Assembly: GCF_037039395.1 (NCBI RefSeq) | Contig: NZ_CP146244.1 | Span: 992,001 to 1,056,000 of the forward strand | Direction of reading: 5' to 3' | DNA from: Agrobacterium vitis | GTDB taxonomy: Bacteria; Pseudomonadota; Alphaproteobacteria; Rhizobiales; Rhizobiaceae | Length of the DNA stretch: 64,000 bases | Part shown: piece after piece, positions 1 through 10,565 of the stretch | How positions within the stretch are numbered: the first letter of the stretch is position 1 | Layout of the letters: each line of letters opens with the position of its first letter | The notes under the pieces: generated by a model | Told to the model about the DNA's origin: nothing | Databases searched by the model: none | Seen by the model: only the letters and a program-made list of their open reading frames with translations | Made by a program: the position numbers and the translations under genes

Positions 1-2414
1 TCGGCAATATCGTGCTGCGCGCCAATAAGGACGGCTCTGTCCTGAAAGTGAAGGATGTTGCCCGCGTCGAACTGGGCGCACAGAACGATGACACGGTCTC
101 TCGCCGCGAAGGCGATCCGGGCGTTGCCATGGGCATTTATATGTCTCCCGGTGCCAACGCGCTGAACACGGCTGCGGCCGTCAGCGCCAAGATCGCACAA
201 TTGAACAGCCGGATGCCGGAAGGCATGCGCGCCAATGTCATGTACGACTCGACCACCTTCGTTGAAGACACGATTGAATCCGTCATTCATACGCTGATCG
301 AAGCTTTCGTGCTGGTGGCTGTGGTTGTCTTCCTGTTTCTCGGCAACGTCCGGGCAACGGTCATTCCGATCATCGCGGTGCCGGTCAGCGTTATCGCCAC
401 ATTCGCGGTGCTGCTGGCGCTTGGCTATTCCGCCAATACGGTCTCGCTTCTCGCCCTTGTCCTTGCCATCGGCATCGTCGTCGACGACGCGATTGTCGTC
501 GTGGAAAATGTCGAGCGCGTGATGGAGGAGGAGCCGGAGCTGACACCGGTTGCCGCCACCAAGAAGGCCATGGGCCAGATCACCGGTCCGATTGTTGCGA
601 TCACCCTTGTCCTGCTCTCGGTTTTCGTTCCCATCGGCTTCATCTCCGGCATATCAGGCGAATTGTTCCGGCAGTTCTCGGTCACCATCAGCGTTGCCAT
701 GCTGATCTCGGCCATTAACGCGCTGACGCTGTCACCTGCTCTCTGCGCCGTCTTCCTGCGCCACACTGGCGAAAAACGCGGCATCATGGGCTGGATCAGC
801 CGGCGTATCGACAATACCCGCGACGGCTATGCCTGGGCGGTTCAGAAAATGGTCCGCATGGCGGTCCTGTCCCTGTTGATCATCGGGGTCGGCGGTGCAG
901 GCATCTATGGGCTGTCGAAGATTACCCCCAGTGGCTTCCTTCCGGAAGAAGACCAGGGCACGTTCTTCATCGCGGTGCAATTGCCCGATGGCGCTTCGGT
1001 GGCGCGGACAAGCGGTGCCGTTGCGCAGGTGGAAGATCTGCTGAAGGCTATTCCGCAAATCGAAAATGTCTCTTCGGTTATCGGTTATTCCTTCCTCGAC
1101 AGCTATTCGGCCAGCAATTCCGCCTTCATGATCGTGAAGCTGAAACCCTTCGCGGATCGCCCGGCGGCCTTGGACAAGGTACAAGTGGTTATTGGCCGGA
1201 CGTTCGGCATGGTCCAGCAGGTCAAGGCCGCGACTGTTCTGCCCTTCAACCTTCCGCCCGTTCTGGGTCTTTCCACCAGTGGCGGTTTTGAAGCGATGAT
1301 CGAATCGCTTGAGGGTGCCGATCCGGCCACCATGGCCAATGTGGCCTATGGAGTGGTCGGTGCTGCCAATCAGAACCCGAAACTGGCACGTGTCTTCACC
1401 ACCTATGGTGCCAATGCGCCGTCGATCTATCTCGATATCGATCGTGAAAAAGCACAGGCGCTCGGTATCAGCATCAGCGATATCTTCAACGCCCTGCAGG
1501 CAACGCTCGGTGGCTCCTATGTCAACGACTTCAACGAGTTCGGACGTACCTGGCAGGTCAAGGTCCAGGGCGATGCCGCCAATCGCCGCGATACATCGGC
1601 GCTTTGGAACATCTATGTCCGCAACTCCAATAGCGACATGGTGCCTCTCCAGTCGATTGCCGAGGTGAAGACAATCGTCGGCCCGCCTGTCATCACCCGC
1701 TATAATAACTATCGCGCCGTGACGATCAATGGCTCAGCTGCTCCCGGCACGTCTTCCGGGGACGCCATGGAGGCTTTCAAGCAGGTGGTCGCCAATACCC
1801 TGCCATCCGGCTTTGCGCTGGAATGGACGGGAACGGCCTATCAGGAACAGCAGGCCTCTGGCCAGACCGGTATCATCCTGGCACTGGCCCTGCTGTTTGC
1901 CTACCTGTTCCTGGTGGCGCTTTACGAAAGCTGGACCATTCCCGTACCGGTTCTGCTTTCCGTCATCGTGGGTGTATTCGGGGCCTTTGCCGGCATGGTG
2001 CTGATGCATATGACGATGGATCTCTACGCACAGATCGGTCTCGTGGTGCTGATCGCCCTTGCCGCCAAAAACGGCATCCTGATCGTCGAGTTCGCCAAGG
2101 AACACCGCGAACAGGGCATGCCGATTGCCGAAGCGGCGGTGCTGGGGGCAAAGCTGCGCTTCCGCGCCGTGATGATGACGTCGATTGCCTTCATCCTTGG
2201 CCTCGTGCCGCTGGTTTGGGCAAATGGCGCCTCGATGATGGCACGGCAGAATGTCAGTACGCCTGTCTTCATCGGCATGTTGACGGCCAGTACACTCGGT
2301 CTGTTCGTCATTCCGATGCTCTACATCACCTTCCAGACCGTGCGTGAAAAACTGAAGTCCTGGCTTGGCTTGGGTAAGCCACCCGAACATCATGCGCCGC
2401 ATAGCGACCATTAA
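1..2414 (+). CDS. RND multidrug efflux pump, inner-membrane subunit (5' partial)
   Basis: This is the C-terminal roughly 800 residues of an AcrB/MexF-type (HAE1) proton-driven drug exporter; the reading frame is already open at base 3, so the true start lies outside the window. Family members are about 1040-1060 residues, so some 250 are missing. The TM4 proton-relay motif [13 protein letters not shown] with its paired aspartates is visible near base 480, and the TM10 lysine is seen in [11 protein letters not shown] near base 2065. [11 protein letters not shown] near base 940 marks the start of the second porter half. Such pumps work with a periplasmic adaptor and an outer-membrane channel, which would be encoded upstream. 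The substrate cannot be read from the sequence. Confidence 0.93.
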   Translation, partial: GNIVLRANKDGSVLKVKDVARVELGAQNDDTVSRREGDPGVAMGIYMSPGANALNTAAAVSAKIAQLNSRMPEGMRANVMYDSTTFVEDTIESVIHTLIEAFVLVAVVVFLFLGNVRATVIPIIAVPVSVIATFAVLLALGYSANTVSLLALVLAIGIVVDDAIVVVENVERVMEEEPELTPVAATKKAMGQITGPIVAITLVLLSVFVPIGFISGISGELFRQFSVTISVAMLISAINALTLSPALCAVFLRHTGEKRGIMGWISRRIDNTRDGYAWAVQKMVRMAVLSLLIIGVGGAGIYGLSKITPSGFLPEEDQGTFFIAVQLPDGASVARTSGAVAQVEDLLKAIPQIENVSSVIGYSFLDSYSASNSAFMIVKLKPFADRPAALDKVQVVIGRTFGMVQQVKAATVLPFNLPPVLGLSTSGGFEAMIESLEGADPATMANVAYGVVGAANQNPKLARVFTTYGANAPSIYLDIDREKAQALGISISDIFNALQATLGGSYVNDFNEFGRTWQVKVQGDAANRRDTSALWNIYVRNSNSDMVPLQSIAEVKTIVGPPVITRYNNYRAVTINGSAAPGTSSGDAMEAFKQVVANTLPSGFALEWTGTAYQEQQASGQTGIILALALLFAYLFLVALYESWTIPVPVLLSVIVGVFGAFAGMVLMHMTMDLYAQIGLVVLIALAAKNGILIVEFAKEHREQGMPIAEAAVLGAKLRFRAVMMTSIAFILGLVPLVWANGASMMARQNVSTPVFIGMLTASTLGLFVIPMLYITFQTVREKLKSWLGLGKPPEHHAPHSDH

Positions 2415-2443
2415 GTCGGGCGCCTAGGCGCATCGTCTGAAAA

Positions 2444-2482
2444 GACCGGATCGGAGATTGCATCGCAGTTTCCGATCCGGTC
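2444..2482 (+). terminator. Hairpin downstream of the RND pump gene
   Basis: A perfect 12-bp inverted repeat (GACCGGATCGGA and its complement, arms 2444-2455 and 2471-2482) lies 30 bases after the RND stop codon. It has a 15-base loop and only a weak T-run after it. It probably ends the efflux transcript or protects its 3' end. Confidence 0.6.
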
Positions 2483-2610
2483 AATTTACGTGATATTCCG
2501 GCCATTTTTACACTTTAAAGCCGCAATTGCACTCGGTTGCCATTGCGGCTTTTCTCGTTGGGCATCACGGTCCCGCCCCATAAAATGTCTTTTCGATATG
2601 ATACCTAAAG

Positions 2611-2640
2611 CCGATTCCGGTTTAAGCTTTTATGCTTTAA
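2611..2640. repeat. Intergenic repeat fragment, CCGATTCCGGTTTA family
   Basis: The 14-mer CCGATTCCGGTTTA at 2611-2624 recurs exactly at 13742-13755 and in degenerate form at 33865-33881. Here it is followed by a small inverted repeat (TTAAGC ... GCTTTAA). It sits in the gap before pccB and looks like a fragment of a dispersed palindromic element. No gene is seen in 2483-2668. Confidence 0.5.
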
Positions 2641-2668
2641 GGTCTGCGCGAAAGAGGATGAGGATCAC

Positions 2669-4201
2669 ATGCCGACAATATTGGATCAGCTGGAAAACCG
2701 CCGCGCCGAGGCCCGTCTTGGCGGTGGGGAAAAGCGGATTGACGCGCAGCACGCCAAGGGGAAGCTGACGGCGCGCGAACGGATCGAGATATTGCTGGAT
2801 GAGGGGTCGTTTGAAGAATATGACATGTATGTCACCCACCGCTGCACGGATTTTGGGATGGACGGGCAGAAAGTGGCGGGTGATGGGGTCGTCACCGGTT
2901 GGGGCACGATCAATGGGCGGCAGGTCTATGTGTTTGCCCAGGATTTTACCGTGCTTGGCGGTTCGCTGTCGGAAACCCATGCGCAGAAGATTTGCAAGAT
3001 CATGGATATGGCGGTCCGGGTTGGGGCGCCGGTGATCGGCATCAACGATTCGGGCGGGGCGCGGATCCAGGAAGGCGTGGCGTCGCTTGCCGGTTATGCG
3101 GAGGTGTTTCGCCGCAATGCCGAGGTGTCGGGGGTCATTCCGCAGATCTCGGTGATTATGGGGCCCTGCGCGGGCGGGGCGGTGTATTCGCCTGCCATGA
3201 CCGACTTCATCTTCATGGTGCGTGACACGTCCTACATGTTCGTCACCGGCCCTGACGTGGTGAAGACGGTGACCAACGAAATCGTCACGGCGGAAGAGCT
3301 GGGCGGGGCAGGCACCCACACGAAGAAATCCTCGGTGGCTGACGGTGCTTTTGAGAACGATGTCGAGGCGCTGGAACAGGTACGGCTGCTGTTTGACTTT
3401 CTGCCGCTGAACAACCGAGAAAAGCCGCCGAGCAGGCCGTTTTATGACGATCCGGCCCGGCTTGAAATGCGGCTGGATACGCTGATCCCCGACAGTTCCG
3501 CCAAGCCTTACGACATGAAGGAACTGATCCATGCGCTGGCCGACGAAGGCGATTTCTTCGAGTTACAAGAAGCTTTTGCCAGGAACATCATCACCGGCTT
3601 CATCCGGCTGGAAGGCCAGACGGTTGGCGTTGTCGCCAACCAGCCGATGGTGCTGGCCGGCTGCCTGGATATTGATAGCTCGCGCAAGGCGGCCCGTTTC
3701 GTGCGGTTTTGCGATGCCTTTTCCATTCCGATCCTGACGCTGGTGGATGTGCCGGGCTTTCTGCCTGGCGTGGCGCAGGAATATGGCGGGGTCATCAAGC
3801 ACGGCGCAAAACTGCTGTTTGCCTATTCTGAGGCGACCGTGCCGATGGTGACGCTGATCACCCGCAAGGCCTATGGCGGCGCCTATGACGTTATGGCCTC
3901 CAAGCATATTGGCGCTGACGTGAACTATGCCTGGCCGACGGCGGAAATCGCTGTCATGGGTGCCAAGGGTGCGACGGAAATTCTTTATCGTTCCGAACTG
4001 GGCGACCCCGAGAAGATCGCGGCGCGCACCAGGGAATATGAGGAGCGCTTCGCCAATCCGTTCGTGGCGGCCGAGCGCGGCTTTATCGATGAGGTGATCA
4101 TGCCGCATTCGTCACGCAAACGCATCGCCCGGGCCTTTGCCTCGCTGCGGGGCAAGCAGATGACGACCCATTGGAAGAAACACGACACCATTCCGCTTTA
4201 A
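2669..4201 (+). CDS. pccB: Propionyl-CoA carboxylase beta subunit (carboxyltransferase)
   Basis: This 510-residue cytoplasmic subunit transfers carboxyl from carboxybiotin to propionyl-CoA, giving (S)-methylmalonyl-CoA. Length and layout match PccB: two crotonase-fold halves, with the glycine-rich CoA/oxyanion segment [13 protein letters not shown] near residue 125 and a second one in [16 protein letters not shown] near residue 360. The ATG at 2669 has a purine-rich GAGGATGAGG 6-15 bases upstream. It heads a same-strand cluster with two small unknown genes, pccA and, beyond a toxin-antitoxin insertion, methylmalonyl-CoA mutase. Together these carry propionyl-CoA to succinyl-CoA. Confidence 0.95.
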   Translation: MPTILDQLENRRAEARLGGGEKRIDAQHAKGKLTARERIEILLDEGSFEEYDMYVTHRCTDFGMDGQKVAGDGVVTGWGTINGRQVYVFAQDFTVLGGSLSETHAQKICKIMDMAVRVGAPVIGINDSGGARIQEGVASLAGYAEVFRRNAEVSGVIPQISVIMGPCAGGAVYSPAMTDFIFMVRDTSYMFVTGPDVVKTVTNEIVTAEELGGAGTHTKKSSVADGAFENDVEALEQVRLLFDFLPLNNREKPPSRPFYDDPARLEMRLDTLIPDSSAKPYDMKELIHALADEGDFFELQEAFARNIITGFIRLEGQTVGVVANQPMVLAGCLDIDSSRKAARFVRFCDAFSIPILTLVDVPGFLPGVAQEYGGVIKHGAKLLFAYSEATVPMVTLITRKAYGGAYDVMASKHIGADVNYAWPTAEIAVMGAKGATEILYRSELGDPEKIAARTREYEERFANPFVAAERGFIDEVIMPHSSRKRIARAFASLRGKQMTTHWKKHDTIPL

Positions 4202-4280
4202 AAACTGGCCCACTTTGATAGCGGGTTCACTTCAACAACAAGATCGGACCTGTTCCGGCAGACAAGAAAGGGCGGCATGG

Positions 4281-4658
4281 ATGTCCAAAGCCCCTGATAT
4301 GACCAAGCACCGTGGATTTCCCTCCGGCATGCCCGGAACAGGTGTACAGTTCACCATTCGCCGGGCCAATCCCCGGGGCGTCACCCCCATCAAGGCCATG
4401 CCGCGCAAGGCCTATCCCGGCACCAAGGAACACCGCATCGATGCGGCTTTCCTGCACGCGCTCTGGCATCACTTCGGCGCGGAGCCTTTTGAGCGCGGCA
4501 ATCTGGATGCGGCCCGGCTCAACCTGCTGTTTGGCCGCGAAGTGGTGGCGGTGGAAAAGGATTTCGATCCGCTGTCCTATGAAGCGCTGCTGCGCATCGA
4601 TGAGCGCGTGGCGCGCCACAGCTTTCCGGAATCCTTCGACGATGTGTTTGAGGTGTGA
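4281..4658 (+). CDS. Small unknown protein between pccB and pccA, paralogue 1
   Basis: A 125-residue soluble protein of unknown function. The start at 4281 was preferred over an upstream ATG at 4215 because AAAGGG lies just before it and because homology to the next gene begins shortly after (KHRGFP). Shared with that gene are KHRGFP, QFT-RRAN, ALW-FGAEPFERGNLD, RL-LFGRE, FDP-SY and FP-FDD. No catalytic motif, signal peptide or membrane segment is evident. Its position in the propionyl-CoA carboxylase operon suggests a role linked to that enzyme, such as assembly or regulation. That is inference only. Confidence 0.75.
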   Translation: MSKAPDMTKHRGFPSGMPGTGVQFTIRRANPRGVTPIKAMPRKAYPGTKEHRIDAAFLHALWHHFGAEPFERGNLDAARLNLLFGREVVAVEKDFDPLSYEALLRIDERVARHSFPESFDDVFEV

Positions 4659-4694
4659 TGCGATGGTTCCTCTCCTGTTTCAACCGGATGTTGC

Positions 4695-5072
4695 ATGATG
4701 GTCAAAGTGTCTGAGATGCCGAAGCATCGCGGCTTTCCGGCGGGCCTTCTTGGCACGCAATGGCAGTTCACGCTGCGGCGCGCCAATTCCAACGTGACAA
4801 AGCTCACCTCCACGCCGCGTCACCGCACCATGGACCAGACCGTGGCCTTGGCGGATATCGGTTTTGTGCGGGCGCTTTGGGAGTATTTTGGCGCAGAGCC
4901 TTTCGAGCGCGGCAATCTGGATGGCGAGCGGCTGTGCCGTCTGTTTGGCCGGGAGCTTCTGGCCGCGGAGCGGGGTTTTGACCCGGCCTCCTATACGGCC
5001 AAACTGAAACTCAACGAAAAGCTTGCCCGGAAGAATTTTCCGCAGGCCTTTGACGACACGGCAGGGGTGTAA
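4695..5072 (+). CDS. Small unknown protein between pccB and pccA, paralogue 2
   Basis: A 125-residue tandem paralogue of the preceding gene, ending two bases before the pccA start codon, so probably translated with pccA. ATG codons at 4695 and 4698 are both possible. Conservation with paralogue 1 is strongest in the central block LW-(Y/H)FGAEPFERGNLD and in the C-terminal FP-FDD segment; the region around residues 30-50 diverges. No known family motif was recognised. The duplication is real and not an artefact, because the two DNA sequences have diverged substantially. Confidence 0.78.
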   Translation: MMVKVSEMPKHRGFPAGLLGTQWQFTLRRANSNVTKLTSTPRHRTMDQTVALADIGFVRALWEYFGAEPFERGNLDGERLCRLFGRELLAAERGFDPASYTAKLKLNEKLARKNFPQAFDDTAGV

Positions 5073-5074
5073 CC

Positions 5075-7075
5075 ATGGCAATTTCCAAAATCCTGATCGC
5101 CAACCGTGGCGAAATCGCCTGCCGGGTGATCAAGACCGCCAAGCGGATGGGCATTGCCACTGTCGCTGTGTATTCCGATGCCGATGCCAATGCGCTGCAT
5201 GTCAAGCTGGCGGATGAGGCGGTGCATATCGGCCCGTCGCCGTCCAACCAGTCCTATATTGTTATCGACAAGATCCTCGAGGCGATCAGGCAGACCGGCG
5301 CGGATGCGGTGCATCCGGGTTATGGGTTCTTGTCGGAAAATGCCGCCTTTGCCGAGGCGCTGGACAAGGCGGGCGTTGCCTTCATCGGCCCGCCGGTCGG
5401 CGCCATTCAGGCGATGGGCGATAAGATCACCTCTAAAAAACTGGCGGCAGAGGCTGACGTGTCCACCGTGCCCGGCCATATGGGGCTGATTGCCGATGCC
5501 GAGGAAGCGGTCAAAATCGCCGCTCAGATCGGCTATCCCGTGATGATCAAGGCATCTGCCGGTGGCGGTGGCAAGGGCATGCGCATCGCCTGGAACGATG
5601 CCGAGGCGCGCGAGGGGTTCCAATCCTCCAAGAACGAGGCGATGAACTCGTTTGGCGATGACCGGATCTTTATCGAGAAATTCGTTGACCAACCGCGCCA
5701 TATCGAAATCCAGGTGCTGGGCGACTCGCATGGCAATGTGCTCTATCTCGGCGAGCGCGAATGCTCGATCCAGCGGCGAAACCAGAAGGTGATCGAGGAA
5801 GCGCCATCGCCGTTTCTGGATGCGGAGACCCGCAAGGCGATGGGCGAACAGGCCGTGGCGCTGGCCAAGGCGGTTGGATATTATTCCGCTGGCACGGTGG
5901 AATTTATCGTCGATGGCAATCGCAATTTCTATTTCCTGGAAATGAACACGCGCTTGCAGGTGGAGCATCCGGTGACGGAACTGATCACCGGGCTTGATCT
6001 GGTCGAGCATATGATCCGGGTGGCGTCGGGCGAAACGCTGGCTTTTGCGCAAGGGGATGTGACGCTGACGGGCTGGGCGGTCGAAAGCCGGCTCTATGCC
6101 GAAGACCCCTATCGCAATTTCCTGCCGTCGATCGGCAGGCTGTCACGCTACCGCCCGCCCAGCGAAGGCCAGCAAGCCGATGGCACGGTGGTCCGCAACG
6201 ATACCGGGGTGTTCGAGGGCGGGGAAATCTCGATGTATTACGACCCGATGGTTGCCAAGCTCTGTACATGGGGGCCTGACCGGATCACGGCCATCGACGC
6301 GATGAGTGCGGCGCTGGACCGGTTCGAAGTCGAGGGCATTGGCCATAATCTGCCGTTTCTGTCGGCGGTCATGCAGCATCCGCGCTTTCGCTCCGGCAAG
6401 ATCACCACGGCCTTCATCGCCGAGGAGTTTCCAGAGGGCTTTTCCGGGGTCGAGCCGGATGAGGCATCGGGTCGGACGCTTGCCGCCATTGCAGCCCATA
6501 TCCACCAGCGACGCGAGGCCCGTGCCGCGCAGGTCTCCGGCACCATGGGCAATCACGCCCGCAGCATCGGCCGTGACTGGGTCGTGGAACTGGCTGACCG
6601 GCGTTATCCGCTGACGCTTTCGGCTGATCCCGGCAGTCTGACATTTGCCGATGGCGGTGTGGTCGCGGTCGATGGTGTGTGGCAGCCTGGGCAGACGCTG
6701 GCAATCTTTACCGTCGATGGCCAAAACATCGGGCTTAAAATTGATCTCAAGGGGCCCGCCATCCGCCTGCGCTGGCGCGGCATGGATGTCGTGGCGCATG
6801 TTCGCACTCCGCGCGTCGCCGAGCTTGCCCGGCTTATGCCCCGGAAATTACCGCCCGACACGTCAAAAATGCTGCTCTGCCCGATGCCGGGCGTGGTGAC
6901 CGGCATTGCGGTTGCCGAAGGCGACGCCGTGGAGGCCGGTCAGGCGCTGGCGACCGTGGAGGCGATGAAGATGGAAAACATCCTCAAGGCTGAGCGACGC
7001 GGCGTGGTCAAAAAACTGGTTGCGAAAGCGGGCCAAAGCCTCGCCGTGGACGAACTGATCATGGAATTCGAGTGA
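5075..7075 (+). CDS. pccA: Propionyl-CoA carboxylase alpha subunit (biotin carboxylase plus biotin carrier)
   Basis: This 666-residue subunit carboxylates its own biotin using ATP and bicarbonate and hands the carboxyl group to PccB. Domains in order: biotin carboxylase (residues 1-450) with the ATP-grasp glycine loop GGGGKGMR and the EMNTRLQVEHPVTE active-site segment; a linker/BT-type region; and a C-terminal biotinyl domain with EAMKME, where the modified lysine is about residue 632. The ATG at 5075 follows the upstream small gene by two bases. Length is typical of bacterial acyl-CoA carboxylase alpha chains. The adjacent pccB and mutase identify the substrate as propionyl-CoA. Confidence 0.95.
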   Translation: MAISKILIANRGEIACRVIKTAKRMGIATVAVYSDADANALHVKLADEAVHIGPSPSNQSYIVIDKILEAIRQTGADAVHPGYGFLSENAAFAEALDKAGVAFIGPPVGAIQAMGDKITSKKLAAEADVSTVPGHMGLIADAEEAVKIAAQIGYPVMIKASAGGGGKGMRIAWNDAEAREGFQSSKNEAMNSFGDDRIFIEKFVDQPRHIEIQVLGDSHGNVLYLGERECSIQRRNQKVIEEAPSPFLDAETRKAMGEQAVALAKAVGYYSAGTVEFIVDGNRNFYFLEMNTRLQVEHPVTELITGLDLVEHMIRVASGETLAFAQGDVTLTGWAVESRLYAEDPYRNFLPSIGRLSRYRPPSEGQQADGTVVRNDTGVFEGGEISMYYDPMVAKLCTWGPDRITAIDAMSAALDRFEVEGIGHNLPFLSAVMQHPRFRSGKITTAFIAEEFPEGFSGVEPDEASGRTLAAIAAHIHQRREARAAQVSGTMGNHARSIGRDWVVELADRRYPLTLSADPGSLTFADGGVVAVDGVWQPGQTLAIFTVDGQNIGLKIDLKGPAIRLRWRGMDVVAHVRTPRVAELARLMPRKLPPDTSKMLLCPMPGVVTGIAVAEGDAVEAGQALATVEAMKMENILKAERRGVVKKLVAKAGQSLAVDELIMEFE

Positions 7076-7101
7076 TGGGCAAATGTGCTTTTGGCCAAAG
7101 A

Positions 7102-7464
7102 TCAGACATCATCGCCCTGCCGCTCACCCAGTCGCGCCAGCATATGCCTCTGATGGTCCTGTCCGCCGAAAAAGATGGCCAGGATCTGGACTTGGTTTTT
7201 AACCTCATCGACTTTGAAATAAATGATGGCACGATTTTTAGTCACATGGCGCAAGTCCGGCCCGATGCTTGGCAACAGTGTTCCCTGAAAGGGCGCATGG
7301 TCCAGCGCCTTCAAATCATCGTCGATCGCTTGGAGGCGCGCCGAGGCGCGATCAAACGCTTCCTGTATCGCATCTCCGAAAGACAAATAGGCTTCGACAA
7401 GGTGATCAAAGATCAGGTCAAGATCTCGATTGCTGGCGGTAGACCGCACCAAATCAAAGGCCAT
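7102..7464 (-). CDS. RelE/ParE-family toxin
   Basis: A 120-residue protein with the ParE/RelE layout: an N-terminal helical pair (DLDLIFDHLVEAY), then LRHVTKNRAIIYFKV and VQILAIFFGGQDHQRHM, the usual C-terminal strands of this fold. Such toxins poison gyrase (ParE) or cleave mRNA on ribosomes (RelE); which applies here cannot be told. It overlaps the 3' end of the antitoxin gene by 11 bases, as usual for a coupled operon. The pair runs opposite to pccA and the mutase and sits between them. Confidence 0.85.
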   Translation of the reverse strand: MAFDLVRSTASNRDLDLIFDHLVEAYLSFGDAIQEAFDRASARLQAIDDDLKALDHAPFQGTLLPSIGPDLRHVTKNRAIIYFKVDEVKNQVQILAIFFGGQDHQRHMLARLGERQGDDV

Positions 7465-7723
7465 AGAAAGACTTTTTCGCAGCGATCATCTGCTGGATTG
7501 TCCGGCTGCTTTCCTCGGCGTTCAGGAACGGACCTTTGCTGCGCTCATCAATCAGCGCGCGCAATGCCTGAACTTCGGCTTCCTTCATCTCTGTTTCTTC
7601 CCGCAGCAGCTCAAGACCTCGCTGCACCACGGCGCTCAGGCTTGAATACCGCCCATCTTCCACAAGCTTGCGGGCAAACTTGTCTTGCTGGTCGGAGATG
7701 GAAACCGAGGCTTTCACGGACAT
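7454..7723 (-). CDS. ParD-type antitoxin (ribbon-helix-helix)
   Basis: This 89-residue protein has an N-terminal ribbon-helix-helix DNA-binding domain (VKASVSISDQQDKFARKLVEDGRYSS, SAVVQRGLELL) and a C-terminal tail that would wrap the toxin. It precedes and overlaps the toxin gene, the standard antitoxin-first order. A strong GAGGAG lies 9-14 bases before the ATG. ParD proteins repress their own promoter; the 118 bases upstream, shared with the start of the mutase gene, would hold that promoter. Confidence 0.87.
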   Translation of the reverse strand: MSVKASVSISDQQDKFARKLVEDGRYSSLSAVVQRGLELLREETEMKEAEVQALRALIDERSKGPFLNAEESSRTIQQMIAAKKSFYGL

Positions 7724-7841
7724 GGGGACAGGCTCCTCAGGAGTTAGCTGTCAAAAATACTACTCAGTCGCATTAAAATCAAGCTGAACGGACAGGCGCT
7801 TTTATGCCGTCTTTCGTCTGCAAGGGTGGAGGGATTAATCG

Positions 7842-9992
7842 ATGTCGAAGAAGACGGTTGCAGATTGGCGGGCCTTGGCCGAAAAAGAGCTGAAAGCCAG
7901 TCCGGATAGCCTGACCTGGCAAACGCCGGAAGGCATTGCGGTCAAGCCGCTTTATACGGCAGACGATCTTGCCGGCATGGATCATCTCGATAGCTTGCCT
8001 GGCTTTGCGCCCTTCACCCGTGGGCCTCGCGCGACGATGTATGCCGGGCGGCCCTGGACGATCCGCCAATATGCCGGGTTTTCCACGGCGGAAGCCTCCA
8101 ATGCTTTTTACAAGCGCAATCTGGCGGCTGGACAGAAGGGACTATCCGTCGCCTTCGATCTCGCCACCCATCGCGGTTATGACAGCGACCATCCGCGTGT
8201 CGAAGGCGATGTCGGCAAGGCGGGCGTGGCGATCGACAGTGTCGAGGATATGAAAATCCTGTTTGACGGCATTCCGCTCGATCAGATGTCGGTGTCGATG
8301 ACGATGAATGGCGCGGTCATTCCGATCCTGGCGAGCTTCATTGTAGCGGGTGAAGAACAAGGCGTTTCGCGGGATAAATTGTCGGGCACCATTCAGAACG
8401 ATATTCTGAAGGAGTTCATGGTCCGCAACACCTATATCTATCCGCCGGAACCTTCGATGCGGATTGTCGCTGATATTATCGACTATACCGCCCGGGAGAT
8501 GCCGAAGTTCAACTCCATCTCGATCTCCGGCTATCATATGCAGGAGGCGGGCGCGACGCTGGTGCAGGAATTGGCCTTCACCCTTGCCGATGGCCGTGAA
8601 TATGTGCGGGCAGCGCTGGCCAAGGGCCTGGATGTCGATGCATTCGCAGGCCGCCTGTCGTTCTTCTTTGCCATTGGCATGAATTTTTTTATGGAAGCGG
8701 CAAAACTGCGGGCCGCCCGGCTGCTGTGGACCCGGATCATGCAGGAGTTCAACCCCAAAAACCCGGGCTCGCTGATGTTGCGCACCCATTGTCAGACATC
8801 AGGTGTGTCGCTGGCCGAGCAGGACCCGTATAACAACATTGTCCGTACGGCGTTTGAGGCGATGTCGGCGGTGCTGGGTGGCACGCAATCGCTGCATACC
8901 AATTCCTTCGATGAAGCCATTGCGCTTCCCACCGAGTTCTCCGCGCGCATTGCCCGCAATACCCAGCTGATTTTGCAGCATGAAACCGGCGTGACCAAGG
9001 TGGTCGATCCCCTGGCTGGTTCTTACTATGTCGAAAGCCTGACCAAGGAACTGGCGGACGCGGCCTGGGCGCTGATCGAAGAGGTGGAAAGCCTGGGTGG
9101 CATGACCAAGGCAGTGGCTGACGGCCTGCCCAAACGCCTGATCGAGGAAGCCGCCACCCGTCGCCAGGCGGCTGTGGACCGCCGCGAGGAGGTGATCGTT
9201 GGCGTCAATAAATACCGGCTGGAAACCGAAGACGAGATCGACATTCTCGATATCGACAATGCCACTGTTCGCCTTGGCCAGATCAAGCGCCTTGAAGACA
9301 CCAAGCGGCGTCGGGATGCAAAAGCGGTGGAGGCGAGCCTGTTGGAACTGACCCGCATTGCCAAAACCGGTGCCAAAACCGGAGAGGGCAATCTTTTGGC
9401 CGCCGCCGTCGATGCCGCCCGCGCCCGCGCCACCGTGGGGGAAATATCCGATGCCATGCGGTCGGTGTTTGGCGATCACACCGCCGTGCCTAAAGTGGTG
9501 TCCAAGGTCTACGGCGACCGCTATCACGACGATCCCGAATACCAGACGCTTGTCGGCCAGTTGTCGGACTTTGCCACGGTACTGGGGGGCAAGCCGAAGA
9601 TCATGGTGGCCAAGCTTGGTCAGGATGGCCATGACCGGGGTGCCAAAGTCATTTCCTCGGCGTTTGGCGATATCGGCTTTGACGTCATCGCCGGTCCATT
9701 GTTCCAGACCCCGCAAGAGGCCGCCGATCTGGCCATCGGCCACAAGGTGCAGGTCGTCGGCATGTCGTCGCTGGCCGCCGGCCATAAAACGCTTGCGCCA
9801 CAATTGGTGGACGCACTCAAGGCCAAAGGTGCAGAAAACATCATCGTCGTGGTGGGCGGCGTCATCCCAAGGCAGGATTATCAATTCCTCCTCGACCACG
9901 GCGTCTCAGCCGTCTTTGGCCCAGGAACAAACGTCCTAGAAGCCGCAAGAGCCGTCATTGACCTCATGCAGGGACGATTGCGAAACCAATAA
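7842..9992 (+). CDS. Methylmalonyl-CoA mutase, adenosylcobalamin-dependent
   Basis: This 716-residue enzyme isomerises (R)-methylmalonyl-CoA to succinyl-CoA, completing propionyl-CoA assimilation. It has both expected domains: an N-terminal substrate barrel (residues 1-560, with [15 protein letters not shown], the [16 protein letters not shown] active-site stretch and RTHCQTSG) and a C-terminal B12-binding domain with the DxHxxG motif in [11 protein letters not shown] near residue 595. It is the single-chain type known as Mut/ScpA/BhbA. The epimerase that would link PCC to this enzyme is not in the window. The toxin-antitoxin pair separates it from pccA, so it probably has its own promoter. 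Confidence 0.95.
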   Translation: MSKKTVADWRALAEKELKASPDSLTWQTPEGIAVKPLYTADDLAGMDHLDSLPGFAPFTRGPRATMYAGRPWTIRQYAGFSTAEASNAFYKRNLAAGQKGLSVAFDLATHRGYDSDHPRVEGDVGKAGVAIDSVEDMKILFDGIPLDQMSVSMTMNGAVIPILASFIVAGEEQGVSRDKLSGTIQNDILKEFMVRNTYIYPPEPSMRIVADIIDYTAREMPKFNSISISGYHMQEAGATLVQELAFTLADGREYVRAALAKGLDVDAFAGRLSFFFAIGMNFFMEAAKLRAARLLWTRIMQEFNPKNPGSLMLRTHCQTSGVSLAEQDPYNNIVRTAFEAMSAVLGGTQSLHTNSFDEAIALPTEFSARIARNTQLILQHETGVTKVVDPLAGSYYVESLTKELADAAWALIEEVESLGGMTKAVADGLPKRLIEEAATRRQAAVDRREEVIVGVNKYRLETEDEIDILDIDNATVRLGQIKRLEDTKRRRDAKAVEASLLELTRIAKTGAKTGEGNLLAAAVDAARARATVGEISDAMRSVFGDHTAVPKVVSKVYGDRYHDDPEYQTLVGQLSDFATVLGGKPKIMVAKLGQDGHDRGAKVISSAFGDIGFDVIAGPLFQTPQEAADLAIGHKVQVVGMSSLAAGHKTLAPQLVDALKAKGAENIIVVVGGVIPRQDYQFLLDHGVSAVFGPGTNVLEAARAVIDLMQGRLRNQ

Positions 9993-10034
9993 GGCTCGCC
10001 TGACGGCTCGGAGTTTTTGGAAAGCATATTGGGT

Positions 10035-10081
10035 ACAGATATTATTTTTATCAAAATAGTTTGAATACTAATTATATCTGT
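10035..10081. promoter_or_regulatory. Palindromic operator-like site upstream of the marR gene
   Basis: Perfect 8-bp arms ACAGATAT (10035-10042) and ATATCTGT (10074-10081) enclose an AT-rich core with a nested imperfect palindrome (TATCAAA ... TTTGAATA). The site ends 14 bases before the MarR-family start codon. MarR proteins usually bind such AT-rich palindromes over their own promoter, so autoregulation of the efflux operon is likely. Inferred, not shown. Confidence 0.55.
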
Positions 10082-10095
10082 GCTACCTAGAGATC

Positions 10096-10560
10096 ATGAA
10101 CAATGATCTCGACACGCGCAGACGTTTGACCAGTCAGCTTTTTTCCGCCGCGCGCCTGTGGCGCCGGACGATCGATGTGGCTCTTGCCGAGCATGGAATT
10201 TCCGAGGCCTGTGCTTCGCCTCTGGTGTGGATCGGCCGGTTAGGGGGCGGTATTCGCCAGATCACTCTTGCCGAACATGTCGGCATCGAAGGGCCTTCGC
10301 TGGTGCGGCTGCTCGATCAGCTTGAAGCCTCGGGAATGGTCATACGCAAGGACGATCCCACCGACAGACGAGCCAAGGGCCTGTGGCTGACGCCGCAAGG
10401 CACGCGCATGGCGGCGCGGATAGAGGCTGTGCTGGACGACGAACGGGCAGGGGCCTTTGAGGGGATTTCCCAGGCGGATCTTGAAACGACCCTGCGCGTT
10501 TTAATGGAGTTTCAGCAACGCTGCGTCGATCTGCGGGCGAGCCGGGACAAGAAGGACTAG
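10096..10560 (+). CDS. MarR-family transcriptional regulator
   Basis: A 154-residue winged-helix protein. The recognition segment is ITLAEHVGIEGPSLVRLLDQLEASGMV and the wing is RKDDPTDRRAKGLWLT, the classical MarR D-x-R-D/A-R pattern. It is the first gene of an operon with an AaeB-like exporter (5-base gap), a DUF1656 protein and an AaeA-like adaptor. The likely role is ligand-relieved repression of that efflux system by an aromatic acid. The ligand cannot be deduced. Confidence 0.9.
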   Translation: MNNDLDTRRRLTSQLFSAARLWRRTIDVALAEHGISEACASPLVWIGRLGGGIRQITLAEHVGIEGPSLVRLLDQLEASGMVIRKDDPTDRRAKGLWLTPQGTRMAARIEAVLDDERAGAFEGISQADLETTLRVLMEFQQRCVDLRASRDKKD

Positions 10561-10565
10561 GGGCA

